Shown in pieces: positions 24,379 to 33,223 of a DNA stretch of 64,000 nucleotides. How positions within the stretch are numbered: the stretch's first letter is position 1; the number at the start of each line of letters is the position of its first letter. The DNA lies in NCBI GenBank assembly GCA_011250595.1, contig JAANMP010000006.1, positions 81,895 to 145,894 of the forward strand, written 5' to 3'. The stretch is from Bacillus sp. MM2020_1. Lineage in GTDB: Bacteria > Bacillota > Bacilli > Bacillales > Cytobacillaceae. A program made the position numbers and the translations under genes. Below the pieces are notes generated by a model. The model made no database searches. It was not told the origin of the DNA and was given only the letters and a program-made list of their open reading frames with translations.

Positions 24379-26163
24379 ATGACAAACCAAACCGAAAAAG
24401 TCATTAAAGGCGGAAGCTTTTTAATTGAGGATATTTCCTATGAAAGACTGTTTACACCGGAGGATTTTACCGAAGAGCATTTGATGATTGCGAAAACAGC
24501 AGAAGACTTTGTGGAAAAAGAAGTAGTTCCACAGCTGGAACATTTAGAAAACCATGAGTTCGTCCGGACGGTAAAACTTCTTAAGAAGGCAGGCGAGCTG
24601 GGTCTCTTAGCAGTTGATGTACCTGAGGAATATGACGGCTTAGCCTTAGATAAAGTCACTTCCTCACTTCTTACTGAGAAAATGGCAGCTGGCGGAGGAT
24701 TCTCCCTTTCACATGGTGCACACGTGGGTATCGGTTCTCTCCCAATCGTTTTATTCGGGAATGAAGACCAAAAGCGAAGATATTTACCGGCCCTTGCTTC
24801 AGGTGAGAAACTAGCTGCGTATGCCTTAACAGAACCCGGCTCGGGATCTGATGCTCTTGGTGCTAGAACAACAGCGAGATTAAATGCTGCAGGAACTCAT
24901 TATATCTTAAACGGGGAAAAACAATGGATCACTAATGCCGGTTTTGCTGATGTATTTGTTGTATATGCCAAGATTGATGGCGAGCAATTTACCGCATTCA
25001 TCGTTGACCGGGATTTTCCTGGCGTATCTACCGGCGCAGAAGAGAAGAAAATGGGCATTAAGAGTTCTTCCACTCGGACACTTATTTTAGAGGATGTTCC
25101 TGTTCCTGTCGAAAATTTATTGGGCGAAATTGGAAAAGGTCATGTGATTGCCTTTAACATCCTCAATATTGGTCGTTATAAGCTAGCGGTTGGAAGTGTA
25201 GGCGGGTCCAAGAAGGCATTTGAATTAACGGTTAAATATGCAAATGGCCGTCAGCAATTCAAAACACCAATCTCACAATTTAATTTAACAAAAGAAAAAT
25301 TCGGTACTCTTGCTTCTGAAATTTATGCGGCTGAAAGCTCGGTCTATCGTACGATTGGCCTGTACGAAGAAAACCAAGGCAAGCTGACAACTGATCAAGA
25401 AAAAGATATTAAATTAGTGGCTAATTCGATTGCCGAATATGCGATTGAATGTTCACTTAATAAATTTTTCGCCAGTGAAGTATTAGCCCATGTAACAGAT
25501 GAAGGCGTTCAAATTCATGGCGGATATGGCTTCATGCAAGAGTATCCAATTGAAAGAGCGTATCGTGATGCGCGTATTCAACGTATTTTTGAAGGAACGA
25601 ATGAAATTAATCGCCTGCTGGTGCCAGGTACCTTATTGAAAAAAGCCTTCAAGGGTGAGCTTCCATTATTCCAAAAGGCGATGGCGTTGCAAGAGGAATT
25701 AATGATGTTAATGCCGGAAGAGCCAGGTGATGAGCCGCTTGCACAGGAAAAATATCTTGTCAGAAATGCGAAGAAAATCGCTCTATTAGCCGCAGGATTA
25801 GCTGCCCAAAAATTTGGCAAAGCGCTTGAAAAAGAGCAAGAAGTTTTAGCCAATATCGCCGACCTAATTTCAAACGTCTATGCAATGGAATCAGTTGTAT
25901 TACGTACGGAAAAGGCGATTGCAAAAACCGGTTTAGATAAGAACAAGCAAAAGCTTCTATATACACAAATCTACTGCCAAGAAGCCTTCAATGAACTTGA
26001 GGCGATTGCAAAAGAAACTTTAGTGGCGGTTGAACAGGGGGATACGCTCCGAATGATGTTGTCTTCGCTTCGTAAATTTACCCGTCATACCCCAATTAAT
26101 GTGATTGCGAAAAAACGTGAAGCCGCAGATGTTATTATCGACGCTGAGCGCTATATTGTTTAA
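24379..26163 (+). CDS. fadE: Acyl-CoA dehydrogenase
   Basis: FAD enzyme of 594 residues, first oxidation step of fatty acyl-CoA. The dehydrogenase core has AYALTEPGSGSDALGARTTA (FAD/substrate contacts), GEKQWITNAGFADVF, and YRDARIQRIFEGTNEINRLL. A C-terminal helical extension of about 170 residues beyond the usual 380-residue core is normal for the B. subtilis FadE (YusJ) subgroup. The AGGAGG site is 8 nt upstream. Third gene of fadNAE. Confidence 0.94.
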   Translation: MTNQTEKVIKGGSFLIEDISYERLFTPEDFTEEHLMIAKTAEDFVEKEVVPQLEHLENHEFVRTVKLLKKAGELGLLAVDVPEEYDGLALDKVTSSLLTEKMAAGGGFSLSHGAHVGIGSLPIVLFGNEDQKRRYLPALASGEKLAAYALTEPGSGSDALGARTTARLNAAGTHYILNGEKQWITNAGFADVFVVYAKIDGEQFTAFIVDRDFPGVSTGAEEKKMGIKSSSTRTLILEDVPVPVENLLGEIGKGHVIAFNILNIGRYKLAVGSVGGSKKAFELTVKYANGRQQFKTPISQFNLTKEKFGTLASEIYAAESSVYRTIGLYEENQGKLTTDQEKDIKLVANSIAEYAIECSLNKFFASEVLAHVTDEGVQIHGGYGFMQEYPIERAYRDARIQRIFEGTNEINRLLVPGTLLKKAFKGELPLFQKAMALQEELMMLMPEEPGDEPLAQEKYLVRNAKKIALLAAGLAAQKFGKALEKEQEVLANIADLISNVYAMESVVLRTEKAIAKTGLDKNKQKLLYTQIYCQEAFNELEAIAKETLVAVEQGDTLRMMLSSLRKFTRHTPINVIAKKREAADVIIDAERYIV

Positions 26164-26170
26164 TTAACAG

Positions 26171-26206
26171 TGCTCCCTTCCAACTCGGAAGGGAGTTTAA
26201 ATTTTA
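26171..26206 (+). terminator. Terminator after fadE
   Basis: CTCCCTTC and GAAGGGAG enclose a 7-nt loop, followed by a mixed T/A tail. Confidence 0.7.
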
Positions 26207-26266
26207 TATTAGAAAAGGAAGGATTTTTAAAAAATTAGTCGAATTTTATTATATTGAACATATTTT

Positions 26267-26296
26267 TTGCATTAGGATTTTGAAAAACGTTATGAT
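26267..26296 (+). promoter_or_regulatory. Putative promoter of yusI
   Basis: TTGCAT, 18-nt spacer, TATGAT. Confidence 0.5.
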
Positions 26297-26354
26297 AATA
26301 TTCAAGTGACGAAAGACAAGTCATTGATTTTTGCGGGAAAGGGCGGTGAAATTA

Positions 26355-26711
26355 ATGTCTCTGACGTTTTACTGGTATCCAAAATGCGGCACTTGTAGAA
26401 ACGCGAAGAAATGGCTGGATGCCCATCATCTTTCCTATGAAGAAGTACATATTGTGGAACATCCTCCAAGTCGTGAGGAGCTGAAGGATTTTTATCAAAA
26501 AAGTGGACTCGAATTAAAAAAATTCTTTAATACAAGCGGTATGAAATACCGTGAATTAGGTATAAAGGATAAAATGAAGTCTGCTACAGATGAAGAACTG
26601 CTAGAGTTACTTGCTTCCGATGGCATGTTAATCAAACGTCCGATTTTAACGGATGGTGAGCGTGTCACTGTTGGCTTTAAAGAAGAAGAGTTTGAAAAAA
26701 TGTGGCGTTAA
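26355..26711 (+). CDS. yusI: ArsC/Spx-family thioredoxin-fold protein
   Basis: A 118-residue cytoplasmic protein of the arsenate reductase/Spx superfamily. C11-G-T-C14 (YPKCGTCRNAKKW) is the redox CxxC. LKKFFNTSGMKYRELGIKDK and LIKRPILTDG follow the family. It is not an arsenic operon member, so arsenate reduction is unlikely; real role unknown. ATG 26355 (MSLTFYW) is preferred over an upstream in-frame ATG for its GGGCGGTG site. Confidence 0.85.
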   Translation: MSLTFYWYPKCGTCRNAKKWLDAHHLSYEEVHIVEHPPSREELKDFYQKSGLELKKFFNTSGMKYRELGIKDKMKSATDEELLELLASDGMLIKRPILTDGERVTVGFKEEEFEKMWR

Positions 26712-26793
26712 GCCGCTTCTTCATCATTACTTATGGAAATCGATTTATTTCGATGATAGATTTTTTAGAAAAAATAATGGAGGGATTTAGAAG

Positions 26794-27177
26794 ATGAGTA
26801 CACCAAAGGAATTACGTTATTCAGAAGAACATGAGTGGGTAAAGGTTGAAGGGGAAAAGGTCCGCGTAGGGATTACTGCTTTTGCACAGCATGAATTAGG
26901 AGATATCGTTTTTGTTGAGCTTCCAGAAGTGGGCGATGAACTAAAAGCTGACGAACCATTTGGTAGTGTAGAATCAGTAAAAACTGTTTCTGAGCTTTAT
27001 GCACCTGTCAGCGGTAAAGTTGTGGAAGTCAATGAAGACTTAAGTGACAGCCCTGAATTTGTCAACGAATCACCATACGAAAAAGCATGGATGATTGTTG
27101 TTGAATTAACTGACAGCAGCGAGCTTGATAAACTAATGACAGCTGAACAATATGAAGAAATGACAAAAGAAGACTAA
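26794..27177 (+). CDS. gcvH: Glycine cleavage system H protein
   Basis: Lipoyl carrier of the glycine cleavage system, 127 residues. It carries the aminomethyl group between P, T and L proteins; in Bacillus it is also the entry point for octanoyl/lipoyl transfer to other complexes. The lipoylated Lys is K63 in [18 protein letters not shown] precedes the ATG. The H gene stands apart from gcvT/gcvP, as in B. subtilis (yusH). Confidence 0.96.
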   Translation: MSTPKELRYSEEHEWVKVEGEKVRVGITAFAQHELGDIVFVELPEVGDELKADEPFGSVESVKTVSELYAPVSGKVVEVNEDLSDSPEFVNESPYEKAWMIVVELTDSSELDKLMTAEQYEEMTKED

Positions 27178-27187
27178 TGAATTCGGA

Positions 27188-27214
27188 AAGGCACCTTGTC
27201 AAGGTGCTTTTTCT
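27188..27214 (+). terminator. Terminator after gcvH
   Basis: GCACCTT and AAGGTGC with a TTTTTCT tail. Confidence 0.85.
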
Positions 27215-27284
27215 CTTATTTTCCCACTTTTTCTTCTACTATTTTAGGGAAACTTATAATAAATATATTGAAGAGGGTGGGAGC

Positions 27285-27524
27285 ATGACGTTAAAGCAGC
27301 AAAGAGTAGATGTAACTGACCGAGTCATTGGGAAAATGAAAAATGGAGAAATGGAACTGTTTCTTGATAATACGCCAATTGGAAAAATGAAACTCTCCGA
27401 TCACATGCAAGTGGAATTAGAGCATCATTTTGAAGTGGAGCAGCAAAAGATCTATCAACATGTTACGACAACGGAAGGTACGGATGCTAAATATACGGAT
27501 TGTGATGATGGAGGCTGGTGTTAA
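27285..27524 (+). CDS. yusG: DUF2553 protein
   Basis: A 79-residue protein of unknown function. Starts MTLKQQRVDVTDRVIGKMKN and ends in an acidic Cys-containing DCDDGGWC tail. The start and gene position agree with B. subtilis YusG. ATG 27285 has AGAGGGTGGGAG upstream. The frame stays open upstream to gcvH, but that part crosses the terminator and is rejected. The tail could bind metal (speculative). Confidence 0.82.
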   Translation: MTLKQQRVDVTDRVIGKMKNGEMELFLDNTPIGKMKLSDHMQVELEHHFEVEQQKIYQHVTTTEGTDAKYTDCDDGGWC

Positions 27525-27678
27525 CGAGGGTTATTTAGGCGTTTATCCTGCTTAACTCGCAGGCAAATTCCTATTCTTAAAATGACAATAATGATAAAGT
27601 TAACATAGGCAGAAGAAGGCACACGTAATCAATATTTTAGAATATGTTAACATAAACAACTTCTAATACAGGTGATGA

Positions 27679-28038
27679 ATGATGAATGATTCGTATGTTG
27701 ACAAAGTTCTTATTGTCGAAGGAAAATCAGATAAAAATAAGGTAAAAAGAATTGTTAAGGAACCAGTAGAAATTATTTGTACCAATGGTACGATCAGTAT
27801 TACAAAATTAGATGAATTGATTGAATTTCTCGAGAATAAGGATGTCTATATTCTTGTCGATGCCGACTTCTCAGGTGAGAAACTCCGCAAACAGTTAAAA
27901 CGAGAATTTCCACAAGCTGAACATTTATATATTGACCGGATGTATCGTGAGGTAGCAACTGCGCCAGTTCACCATTTGGCGACTGTTCTCATTGGAGCCA
28001 ATATCGATGTTCATACCGAATTTTTAGAAATGAGTTAA
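27679..28038 (+). CDS. yusF: Toprim-domain protein (RNase M5-related)
   Basis: A 119-residue stand-alone Toprim domain. VLIVEGKSDK holds the catalytic Glu and ILVDADFSGEKLRK the DxD metal site, as in RNase M5 and DnaG-type Toprims. Synteny gives B. subtilis YusF. RNase M5 itself (RnmV) is longer, so the nucleic acid substrate here is unknown. Two adjacent ATGs follow an AGGTGATG site. It is probably co-transcribed with the next gene, 7 nt away. Confidence 0.85.
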   Translation: MMNDSYVDKVLIVEGKSDKNKVKRIVKEPVEIICTNGTISITKLDELIEFLENKDVYILVDADFSGEKLRKQLKREFPQAEHLYIDRMYREVATAPVHHLATVLIGANIDVHTEFLEMS

Positions 28039-28045
28039 AAGATAT

Positions 28046-28354
28046 ATGAACGAATGGAATCGAACCGATTTAACAGCCTTTCTTGATCGAGAGGCAACTG
28101 GATTAGTTTATTTTTATACGCCCATGTGCGGGACCTGTCAGGTAGCCTCAAAAATGCTCCAGGTCATTGAGCAGCTGGTAGAACTTGAAATGGGCAAAAT
28201 GAACTTAAACTTCTACCCTGACCTTGCTAATGAATTTGAAATTGAAAGTGTCCCCTGTCTACTATTTGTAGATGCTGGTAAGGTACGGGAGACTCTCTAT
28301 GCTTTCCAATCAGTTCCGTTTTTGCTAGAAAAAATAAAACAGCATATATCCTAA
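28046..28354 (+). CDS. yusE: Thioredoxin-like protein
   Basis: Single thioredoxin fold, 102 residues, with active site C28-G-T-C31 (YTPMCGTCQVA) and the cis-Pro region IESVPCLLFVDAG. No signal peptide, so cytoplasmic. Probably an oxidoreductase for an unknown partner. Same place as B. subtilis yusE. Confidence 0.85.
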   Translation: MNEWNRTDLTAFLDREATGLVYFYTPMCGTCQVASKMLQVIEQLVELEMGKMNLNFYPDLANEFEIESVPCLLFVDAGKVRETLYAFQSVPFLLEKIKQHIS

Positions 28355-28386
28355 AGCAGATGCGCATAGTGCATCTGTTTTTTCAA
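28355..28386 (+). terminator. Terminator after yusE
   Basis: CAGATGC and GCATCTG with a 7-nt loop and six or more Ts. Confidence 0.85.
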
Positions 28387-28392
28387 GAGTAA

Positions 28393-28688
28393 GCAAGGCT
28401 ATTAAGGACAACCCCCAATGAGAATTGATGGGAACTGTCCGCAATAAGGTCCCTTACGGACAAAACCTGTTGAGGAACCAAGGGAACTGTCCGCAATAAG
28501 GTCCCTTACGGACAAAACCTGTTGAGGAACCAAGGAACTGTCCGCAATAAGGTCCCTTACGGACAAAACCTGTTGAGGAACCAAGGGAACTGTCCGCAAT
28601 AAGGTCTATTACGGACAAAACCTGATGAAGAACCAAAAGAACTGTATGTAAATAAGCTCTCTTTAGGAAACCCTGACGAGACCCATGG
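28393..28688. repeat. Tandem array of 52-bp hairpin-forming units
   Basis: Four well-conserved units begin at 28430, 28482, 28534 (51 bp, one base lost) and 28585. A degenerate partial unit precedes (28393-28429) and a degenerate one follows (28637-28688). Each good unit contains TGTCCG ... CGGACA with a nested TAAGG/CCTTA, so it can fold into a bulged hairpin. The other half carries AAACCTGTTGAGGAACC. 52 is not a multiple of 3, so it is not a protein repeat. There are no spacers, so it is not CRISPR. It fills most of the 358-bp gap between yusE and the NERD gene. Confidence 0.9.
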
Positions 28689-28712
28689 AAACTGCTATAT
28701 ATACTATTAAAA

Positions 28713-29618
28713 TCACTGATAATAAGTCCATTGCCCAATCCCAACAGAAGTATAGTTACTCCTTAGTATCCTTGTTATTCTTTTTTTGCAGTCAATCACG
28801 CTACACCATTCATGTATATCATTTGAAGTAATTTTCCGTTCTGGAAAAAGTAGCCTAACTTCCTCTACAATGCGCATTACGGCCAACGCTACCAACTCCT
28901 CGCCCCCACAATTACCACAAACCAACTTATTTCCCTGAACACTCATCAAAAAAGAATTACATATTTTGCAGGTACTCCCCTTTCGTAGTTGACCAAATTC
29001 ATATGGAGGTAACCTCTCATGGGGTGATTCAATTAGATGCAATGAAACCAATTTTTCTGCAAGCTTTTTATGCATGTCATTTAAATTGGGTGATCCCCTA
29101 TTTAGTTTTTTCATTAAGCGATTGAGTTGATTTGGATAGATAATCGGTTCATTAAGCGGGGCATTGTAACAGGTAAACTGGGGGTTGATAAAGACGACAT
29201 AGGCCTCAATCGGGATTTGGTACCCAAGGGTTTCTAATAATTGGCGGAGTAGGGATTCACTTCGTTGTAATTGGTTTAGTGGATTTTTGTATTCTTTTTT
29301 GGGAAGTGCATAGAATCTATTACCTTCAAAATAAAAATCCCCTTCATAATTTTTCACTTCAAATAGGATAATCTTTTCTTGAAATATAATCGAAGAATCA
29401 AGTTGGCATTTACTACCGTTAGCTTCAAGGAGCAGGTCGTTAAGAATCAAACTTGGACTCTGAAGCTTTTCTGTCAATGCGTCGAACATAACCTCCCCCT
29501 CAAAGCCCTTTACAAGGTTATGATAGCGCTGCTTTTGTTTACTTTCTAAATTCATTCGCAAGTTTAAAGACCTTAAAATTTTGATTTCATTGGATTCAAT
29601 ACGAGGTTTAAAACTCAT
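28713..29618 (-). CDS. NERD-domain (nuclease-related) protein with zinc ribbon
   Basis: About 301 residues. An N-terminal helical segment is followed by a NERD nuclease-like fold (about 35-150): GFEGEVMFD, then QLDSSIIFQEKIILFEVKNYEG with the Asp and Glu-x-Lys expected of the restriction-endonuclease-like core. A zinc ribbon follows: CKICNSFL ... CGNCGG (about 215-240). The C-terminus is helical. Function unknown; proposed as a nuclease from the fold. ATG 29618 (MSFKPRIE) has AAAGGA 8-9 nt upstream and is preferred over ATG 29627. Inserted between yusE and yusD, which I recall as neighbours in B. subtilis. Confidence 0.82.
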   Translation of the reverse strand: MSFKPRIESNEIKILRSLNLRMNLESKQKQRYHNLVKGFEGEVMFDALTEKLQSPSLILNDLLLEANGSKCQLDSSIIFQEKIILFEVKNYEGDFYFEGNRFYALPKKEYKNPLNQLQRSESLLRQLLETLGYQIPIEAYVVFINPQFTCYNAPLNEPIIYPNQLNRLMKKLNRGSPNLNDMHKKLAEKLVSLHLIESPHERLPPYEFGQLRKGSTCKICNSFLMSVQGNKLVCGNCGGEELVALAVMRIVEEVRLLFPERKITSNDIHEWCSVIDCKKRITRILRSNYTSVGIGQWTYYQ

Positions 29619-29856
29619 AGTCCACATCCTTTCATTTTCGAATCTAGCTTTATTTTACAAAATACTCACCACCAACTAGCAGCCATCTATGTATAAATTT
29701 CAACACTTTTCAAAAAATTCCCCCATTCCGACATATTTCTCGGGAAATCACCCCTAACCTCGCTCCCAAAAGCAGATAATTGTCGACTACTTTATAAAGG
29801 TTTTCATGTCCCCCTCCTGTATAGTTAATATAAGAGAGCAGACCGGAGTGGTGGAA

Positions 29857-30210
29857 ATGAAGGAAGTAATGAAAGCGTTTCAATTGGCGATTAAACAGCA
29901 AGGGCATATTCTGCCGTTACTGGAGCATAGCGATTTGCGAGTCAATTTGGTTAGTGAACTTACAACCATTCAGATCGTAATTAAGAATAGAGAAGTTTTC
30001 ATTCTTCATGATAGCGATGGGACACAAACGATTCCTGAAATCCGTGGTGACCTTCAGGCAATCAAGCAGCTGCTTGAAGGGAAGGAAAGACTAAGAACTC
30101 TTGAACGGAACGGCGAATTAACTATTTCCGCTCCAATCCGCACCACATTATTGCTAGAATCGATCTTTTATTTGACAAAATCACAGGAAAATTTTTCGAA
30201 AATAATCTAA
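29857..30210 (+). CDS. yusD: SCP2 sterol-binding-like domain protein
   Basis: A 117-residue protein. The pattern (amphipathic N-terminal helix, VNLVSELTTIQIVIKNREVFILHD, then a Gly/Asp turn and GDLQAIKQLLEGKERL) resembles SCP2-fold lipid carriers and B. subtilis YusD. Role unknown. ATG 29857 has GGAGTGGTGG upstream. The 238 bp before it hold no other gene. Confidence 0.72.
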   Translation: MKEVMKAFQLAIKQQGHILPLLEHSDLRVNLVSELTTIQIVIKNREVFILHDSDGTQTIPEIRGDLQAIKQLLEGKERLRTLERNGELTISAPIRTTLLLESIFYLTKSQENFSKII

Positions 30211-30219
30211 TCAAAGCTA

Positions 30220-30248
30220 TTGACTCGGAATTAAACTTGCTGTAAAGT
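30220..30248 (+). promoter_or_regulatory. Promoter of the metY SAM riboswitch transcript
   Basis: TTGACT, 17-nt spacer, TAAAGT, about 40 nt before the riboswitch. Confidence 0.7.
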
Positions 30249-30290
30249 TTTAGTTAAATAATCTAATAATAAAAACAATTCAATAAACAT

Positions 30291-30402
30291 ACTTATCGAG
30301 AGTGGCGGAGGGACTGGCCCTTTGAAGCCCGGCAACCGGTTTTTAAACACAATAACACGGTGCTAAATCCAGCAGAGCAACAAAGCTCTGGAAGATGAGG
30401 AG
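30291..30402 (+). ncRNA. SAM-I (S-box) riboswitch, metY leader
   Basis: Conserved S-box core: CTTATCgAGAG, GGCGGAGGGACTGGCCC, TGAAGCCCGGCAACC, a variable P3/P4 part, GGTGCTAAATCC, and closing GATGAGGAGA. P1 pairs CTTATC with GATGAG. High SAM would favour the terminator at 30407. Confidence 0.93.
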
Positions 30403-30406
30403 AGAG

Positions 30407-30438
30407 ACCCCCTCTTCTATGAAGCGGGGGTTTTGTTT
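30407..30438 (+). terminator. Riboswitch-controlled terminator before metY
   Basis: ACCCCC and GGGGGT arms with TTTTGTTT. Directly follows the P1 3' strand. Confidence 0.85.
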
Positions 30439-30466
30439 AATGAATTGCAAAAGAGGAGGAAGTAGT

Positions 30467-31783
30467 ATGAGTGAAAATCAGAAGAAGTATCGTTTTGAAA
30501 CCTTGAGTGTTCATGGTGGTTTATCTCCAGATCCAGTAACAGGTGCTCGTGCTGTTCCGATTTATCAAAACAATGCCTATCAATTTAAGAATACCGAGCA
30601 TGCGGCAAACCTATTTAGTTTAGCAGAGCCCGGGTACATATACACACGGATTCACAATCCGACTACTACTGTTTTTGAAGAAAGAGTCTCATTATTGGAA
30701 GGCGGCGTCGGTGCACTGGCAGTTGCTAGCGGGATGGCAGCTATTACCCTTGCCATCTTAAATATTGCCGAAGCAGGCGATGAGATTGTGTCTGCTTCCA
30801 ATCTCTATGGCGGAACATATAATCTTTTTGCAGTCACGCTTCCTAAATACGGGATTAAAGTGAAATTTGTGGACCCTGAAAATCCTGAAAACTTCCGCAA
30901 AGCGATTACTGATAAAACAAAGGCTGTTTTTGCTGAAACCATTGGTAATCCAAGCCTGCGGATCCTTGATATTGAAAAGGTGGCCGAGATTGCCCATGCG
31001 GCAGGCGTTCCACTAATTATTGATAATACCTTTGCTACACCATACCTGTGCCGGCCAATTGAACATGGTGCAGATATTGTCATTCATTCTGCCACCAAAT
31101 GGCTCCTAGGAAATGGAACGACTACCGGTGGAATTATTGTGGATGGAGGGAAGTTTGATTGGAATTCACCGCGATTCCCTGGCTTCACCACACCAGATGC
31201 AAGCTATCATGACCTGGTTTATGCAGAAGCCCTAGGTGCAATCGCCTATATTATTAAAGCACGAGTTCAATTGCTGCGTGACTTAGGACCGGCATTAAGT
31301 CCGCAAAATTCTTTCCAGTTTATCCTTGGTCTAGAGACACTTCATGTCCGCATGAAGGAGCATGTGGCTAATACCAAAGAAGTCGTTGAATATTTAACCA
31401 ATCATCCGGCTGTGGAATGGGTTTCTTATCCGGGGCACCCATCGCACCCAGATTATGAATTAACTAAAAAGTACTTGCCAAAAGGTGCAGGTTCCATGGT
31501 TGTCTTCGGGATTAAAGGCGGTAAAGAAGCCGGGGCCAAATTAATTGATTCGATTACTCTTTGGGCGCATGTTGCAAACGTTGGCGATGCAAAAAGTTTA
31601 ATTATTCACCCGGCAAGCACCACCCATCAGCAATTAGATGCTGAAGGCCTGAAAGCTGCAGGTGTAACAGAGGATTTGATTCGCCTTTCCATCGGTATCG
31701 AGAATGTTGAGGATCTCATCGAAGATCTTGAATCAGCTATTTTGGCTGCAACGGGTGAAACCTCATTAAAGGTAAATGCCTAA
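30467..31783 (+). CDS. metY: O-acetylhomoserine sulfhydrylase (PLP enzyme)
   Basis: A 438-residue PLP enzyme of the Cys/Met metabolism family; makes homocysteine from O-acetylhomoserine and sulfide. Seen: [47 protein letters not shown] and the PLP-binding Lys in [16 protein letters not shown]. The length (430 range) fits MetY rather than the shorter cystathionine gamma-synthase type. ATG 30467 has GAGGAGGAAG upstream. Preceded by its own SAM riboswitch, so expressed when SAM is low. Confidence 0.92.
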   Translation: MSENQKKYRFETLSVHGGLSPDPVTGARAVPIYQNNAYQFKNTEHAANLFSLAEPGYIYTRIHNPTTTVFEERVSLLEGGVGALAVASGMAAITLAILNIAEAGDEIVSASNLYGGTYNLFAVTLPKYGIKVKFVDPENPENFRKAITDKTKAVFAETIGNPSLRILDIEKVAEIAHAAGVPLIIDNTFATPYLCRPIEHGADIVIHSATKWLLGNGTTTGGIIVDGGKFDWNSPRFPGFTTPDASYHDLVYAEALGAIAYIIKARVQLLRDLGPALSPQNSFQFILGLETLHVRMKEHVANTKEVVEYLTNHPAVEWVSYPGHPSHPDYELTKKYLPKGAGSMVVFGIKGGKEAGAKLIDSITLWAHVANVGDAKSLIIHPASTTHQQLDAEGLKAAGVTEDLIRLSIGIENVEDLIEDLESAILAATGETSLKVNA

Positions 31784-31825
31784 AAGCTACCAAAACTTAT
31801 TTTTCCGAATATGAAGATATTTTCA

Positions 31826-31854
31826 TTGACACCCCTTTTTATACATGATACGAT
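31826..31854 (+). promoter_or_regulatory. Putative promoter of metNPQ transcript
   Basis: TTGACA, 17-nt spacer, TACGAT with a TG just upstream. A perfect TATAAT at 31866-31871 lacks a good -35 but may be an alternative. Confidence 0.55.
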
Positions 31855-31915
31855 TGCTCTCGTAATATAATTTACTTAAAAAAATTAACGTTTTAATTGA
31901 ATATAGGATACTTGA

Positions 31916-32031
31916 TGCTCTTATCAAGAGAGGTGGAGGGATGTGCCCGATGATGCCCGGCAACCGTCAATAGTTTTTATTGAAATGGTGCCAATTCACA
32001 CAAAGCGATTGCTTTGGGAGATGGGAGAAAG
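31916..32031 (+). ncRNA. SAM-I (S-box) riboswitch, metNPQ leader
   Basis: CTCTTATCAAGAG, GGTGGAGGGATGTGCCC, GATGCCCGGCAACC, GGTGCCAATTC and closing GATGGGAGAAAGGA. P1 pairs CTCTTATC with GATGGGAG. Same class as the metY leader but diverged in P3. Confidence 0.94.
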
Positions 32032-32046
32032 GATTATTTTTAATGA

Positions 32047-32082
32047 TGCCTTTCTGCCTATGCAGAAAGGCTTTTTATTTTA
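32047..32082 (+). terminator. Riboswitch-controlled terminator before metN
   Basis: GCCTTTCTGC and GCAGAAAGGC with CTTTTTATTTT. Confidence 0.9.
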
Positions 32083-32197
32083 TTAAAATAGAATCTTTTT
32101 GTTAAAAATATCAAATCCTATATTATATTTAAGCGGTGTACTAGAATAAAAATATTTCAGAATGTTAGGTAAATTGAATAAAAAGCAGGTGATTCAA

Positions 32198-33223
32198 GTG
32201 ATATCAATAAAAAATGTTCAGAAGATTTTCCCTTCTAAACAAGGGCAGTTAAAAGCCGTCGATGATGTGAACCTGGAAATTCAAGAGGGTGAAATATTCG
32301 GGGTAATTGGATACAGTGGGGCTGGTAAAAGTACCTTAATTCGAATGTTAAATGGTCTGGAGCTGCCAACCAACGGAACCGTTACGGTGGCAGGACGAGT
32401 TATTTCCAAGATCAAAGGAACAGAACTTCGAAAAGCACGCCAGGAAATTAGCATGATATTTCAGCATTTTAACTTACTGTGGTCGAGGACAGTTAGTGAA
32501 AATATCGCTTTTCCTTTGGAAATCGCAGGAATCAAAGGACCGCAGCGACAAAAAAGAGTGAGTGAACTAATTAAATTAGTTGGTCTCGAAGGTAGAGAAA
32601 ATGCCTATCCGTCTCAGCTGAGCGGTGGACAAAAGCAGCGAGTCGGGATTGCAAGGGCACTTGCTAACAATCCAAAAGTGCTCCTATGCGATGAAGCAAC
32701 TTCAGCTCTAGACCCGCAAACAACAGATTCTATTTTAGAATTGTTAGTGGATATTAATAAGAGACTCGGCCTGACGATCGTTTTAATCACTCATGAAATG
32801 CACGTCATCCGGAAGATCTGCCACCGGGTTGCGGTCATGGAAGGTGGAAAAGTGGTTGAACTTGGTTCGGTTTTAGAAGTATTTAAAAATCCTGAGCAGC
32901 TGATTACCAAACGGTTTGTCCAACAAGTAACGGAGCCGGAAGAAACGAAAGAAACAATCGAAAATCTACTCGAACTTTATCCGCATGGACAAGTAGTTCA
33001 GCTCTCGTTCATTGGGGAAGCAACAGAACAGCCGTTAATCACAACCGTCATCCGGGATTTTGATGTTGTCGTAAACATTCTTCAAGGGAAAATTTCGCAT
33101 ACACAAAACGGATCATATGGGACATTATTTATCCATTTGGATGGGCAAACTAGTGAAATACAGAATGCCATCGATTATATTCACTCCCAGCAAGTCGGTG
33201 TGGAGGTGATCAATAATGGCTAA
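32198..33223 (+). CDS. metN: Methionine ABC transporter ATP-binding protein
   Basis: Cytoplasmic ATPase of the D/L-methionine importer, 341 residues, equal to B. subtilis MetN. Walker A GYSGAGKST, signature LSGGQKQR, Walker B VLLCDEATSALDP, and a C-terminal NIL-type sensing domain (about 265-341, EQPLITTVIRDF). GTG 32198 has AGGTG 6 nt upstream. An upstream in-frame ATG at 32162 lacks a ribosome site and is not preferred. Controlled by the SAM riboswitch upstream. Confidence 0.95.
   Translation: MISIKNVQKIFPSKQGQLKAVDDVNLEIQEGEIFGVIGYSGAGKSTLIRMLNGLELPTNGTVTVAGRVISKIKGTELRKARQEISMIFQHFNLLWSRTVSENIAFPLEIAGIKGPQRQKRVSELIKLVGLEGRENAYPSQLSGGQKQRVGIARALANNPKVLLCDEATSALDPQTTDSILELLVDINKRLGLTIVLITHEMHVIRKICHRVAVMEGGKVVELGSVLEVFKNPEQLITKRFVQQVTEPEETKETIENLLELYPHGQVVQLSFIGEATEQPLITTVIRDFDVVVNILQGKISHTQNGSYGTLFIHLDGQTSEIQNAIDYIHSQQVGVEVINNG

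Noticed and set aside
27177..27284. Upstream extension of yusG
   Set aside because: It reads through the gcvH terminator and lacks a ribosome site; ATG 27285 has one.
28393..28688. CRISPR array
   Set aside because: Units follow each other without variable spacers and no cas gene is present.
28402..28744. Minus-strand open frames with repeated peptides across the 52-bp array
   Set aside because: The period is not divisible by three and unit 3 has a one-base loss, so frames rotate between units; no ribosome site precedes them.
28713..29618. Restriction-modification or defence operon around the NERD gene
   Set aside because: No methylase, helicase, ATPase or second effector gene lies beside it; a defence role cannot be supported.
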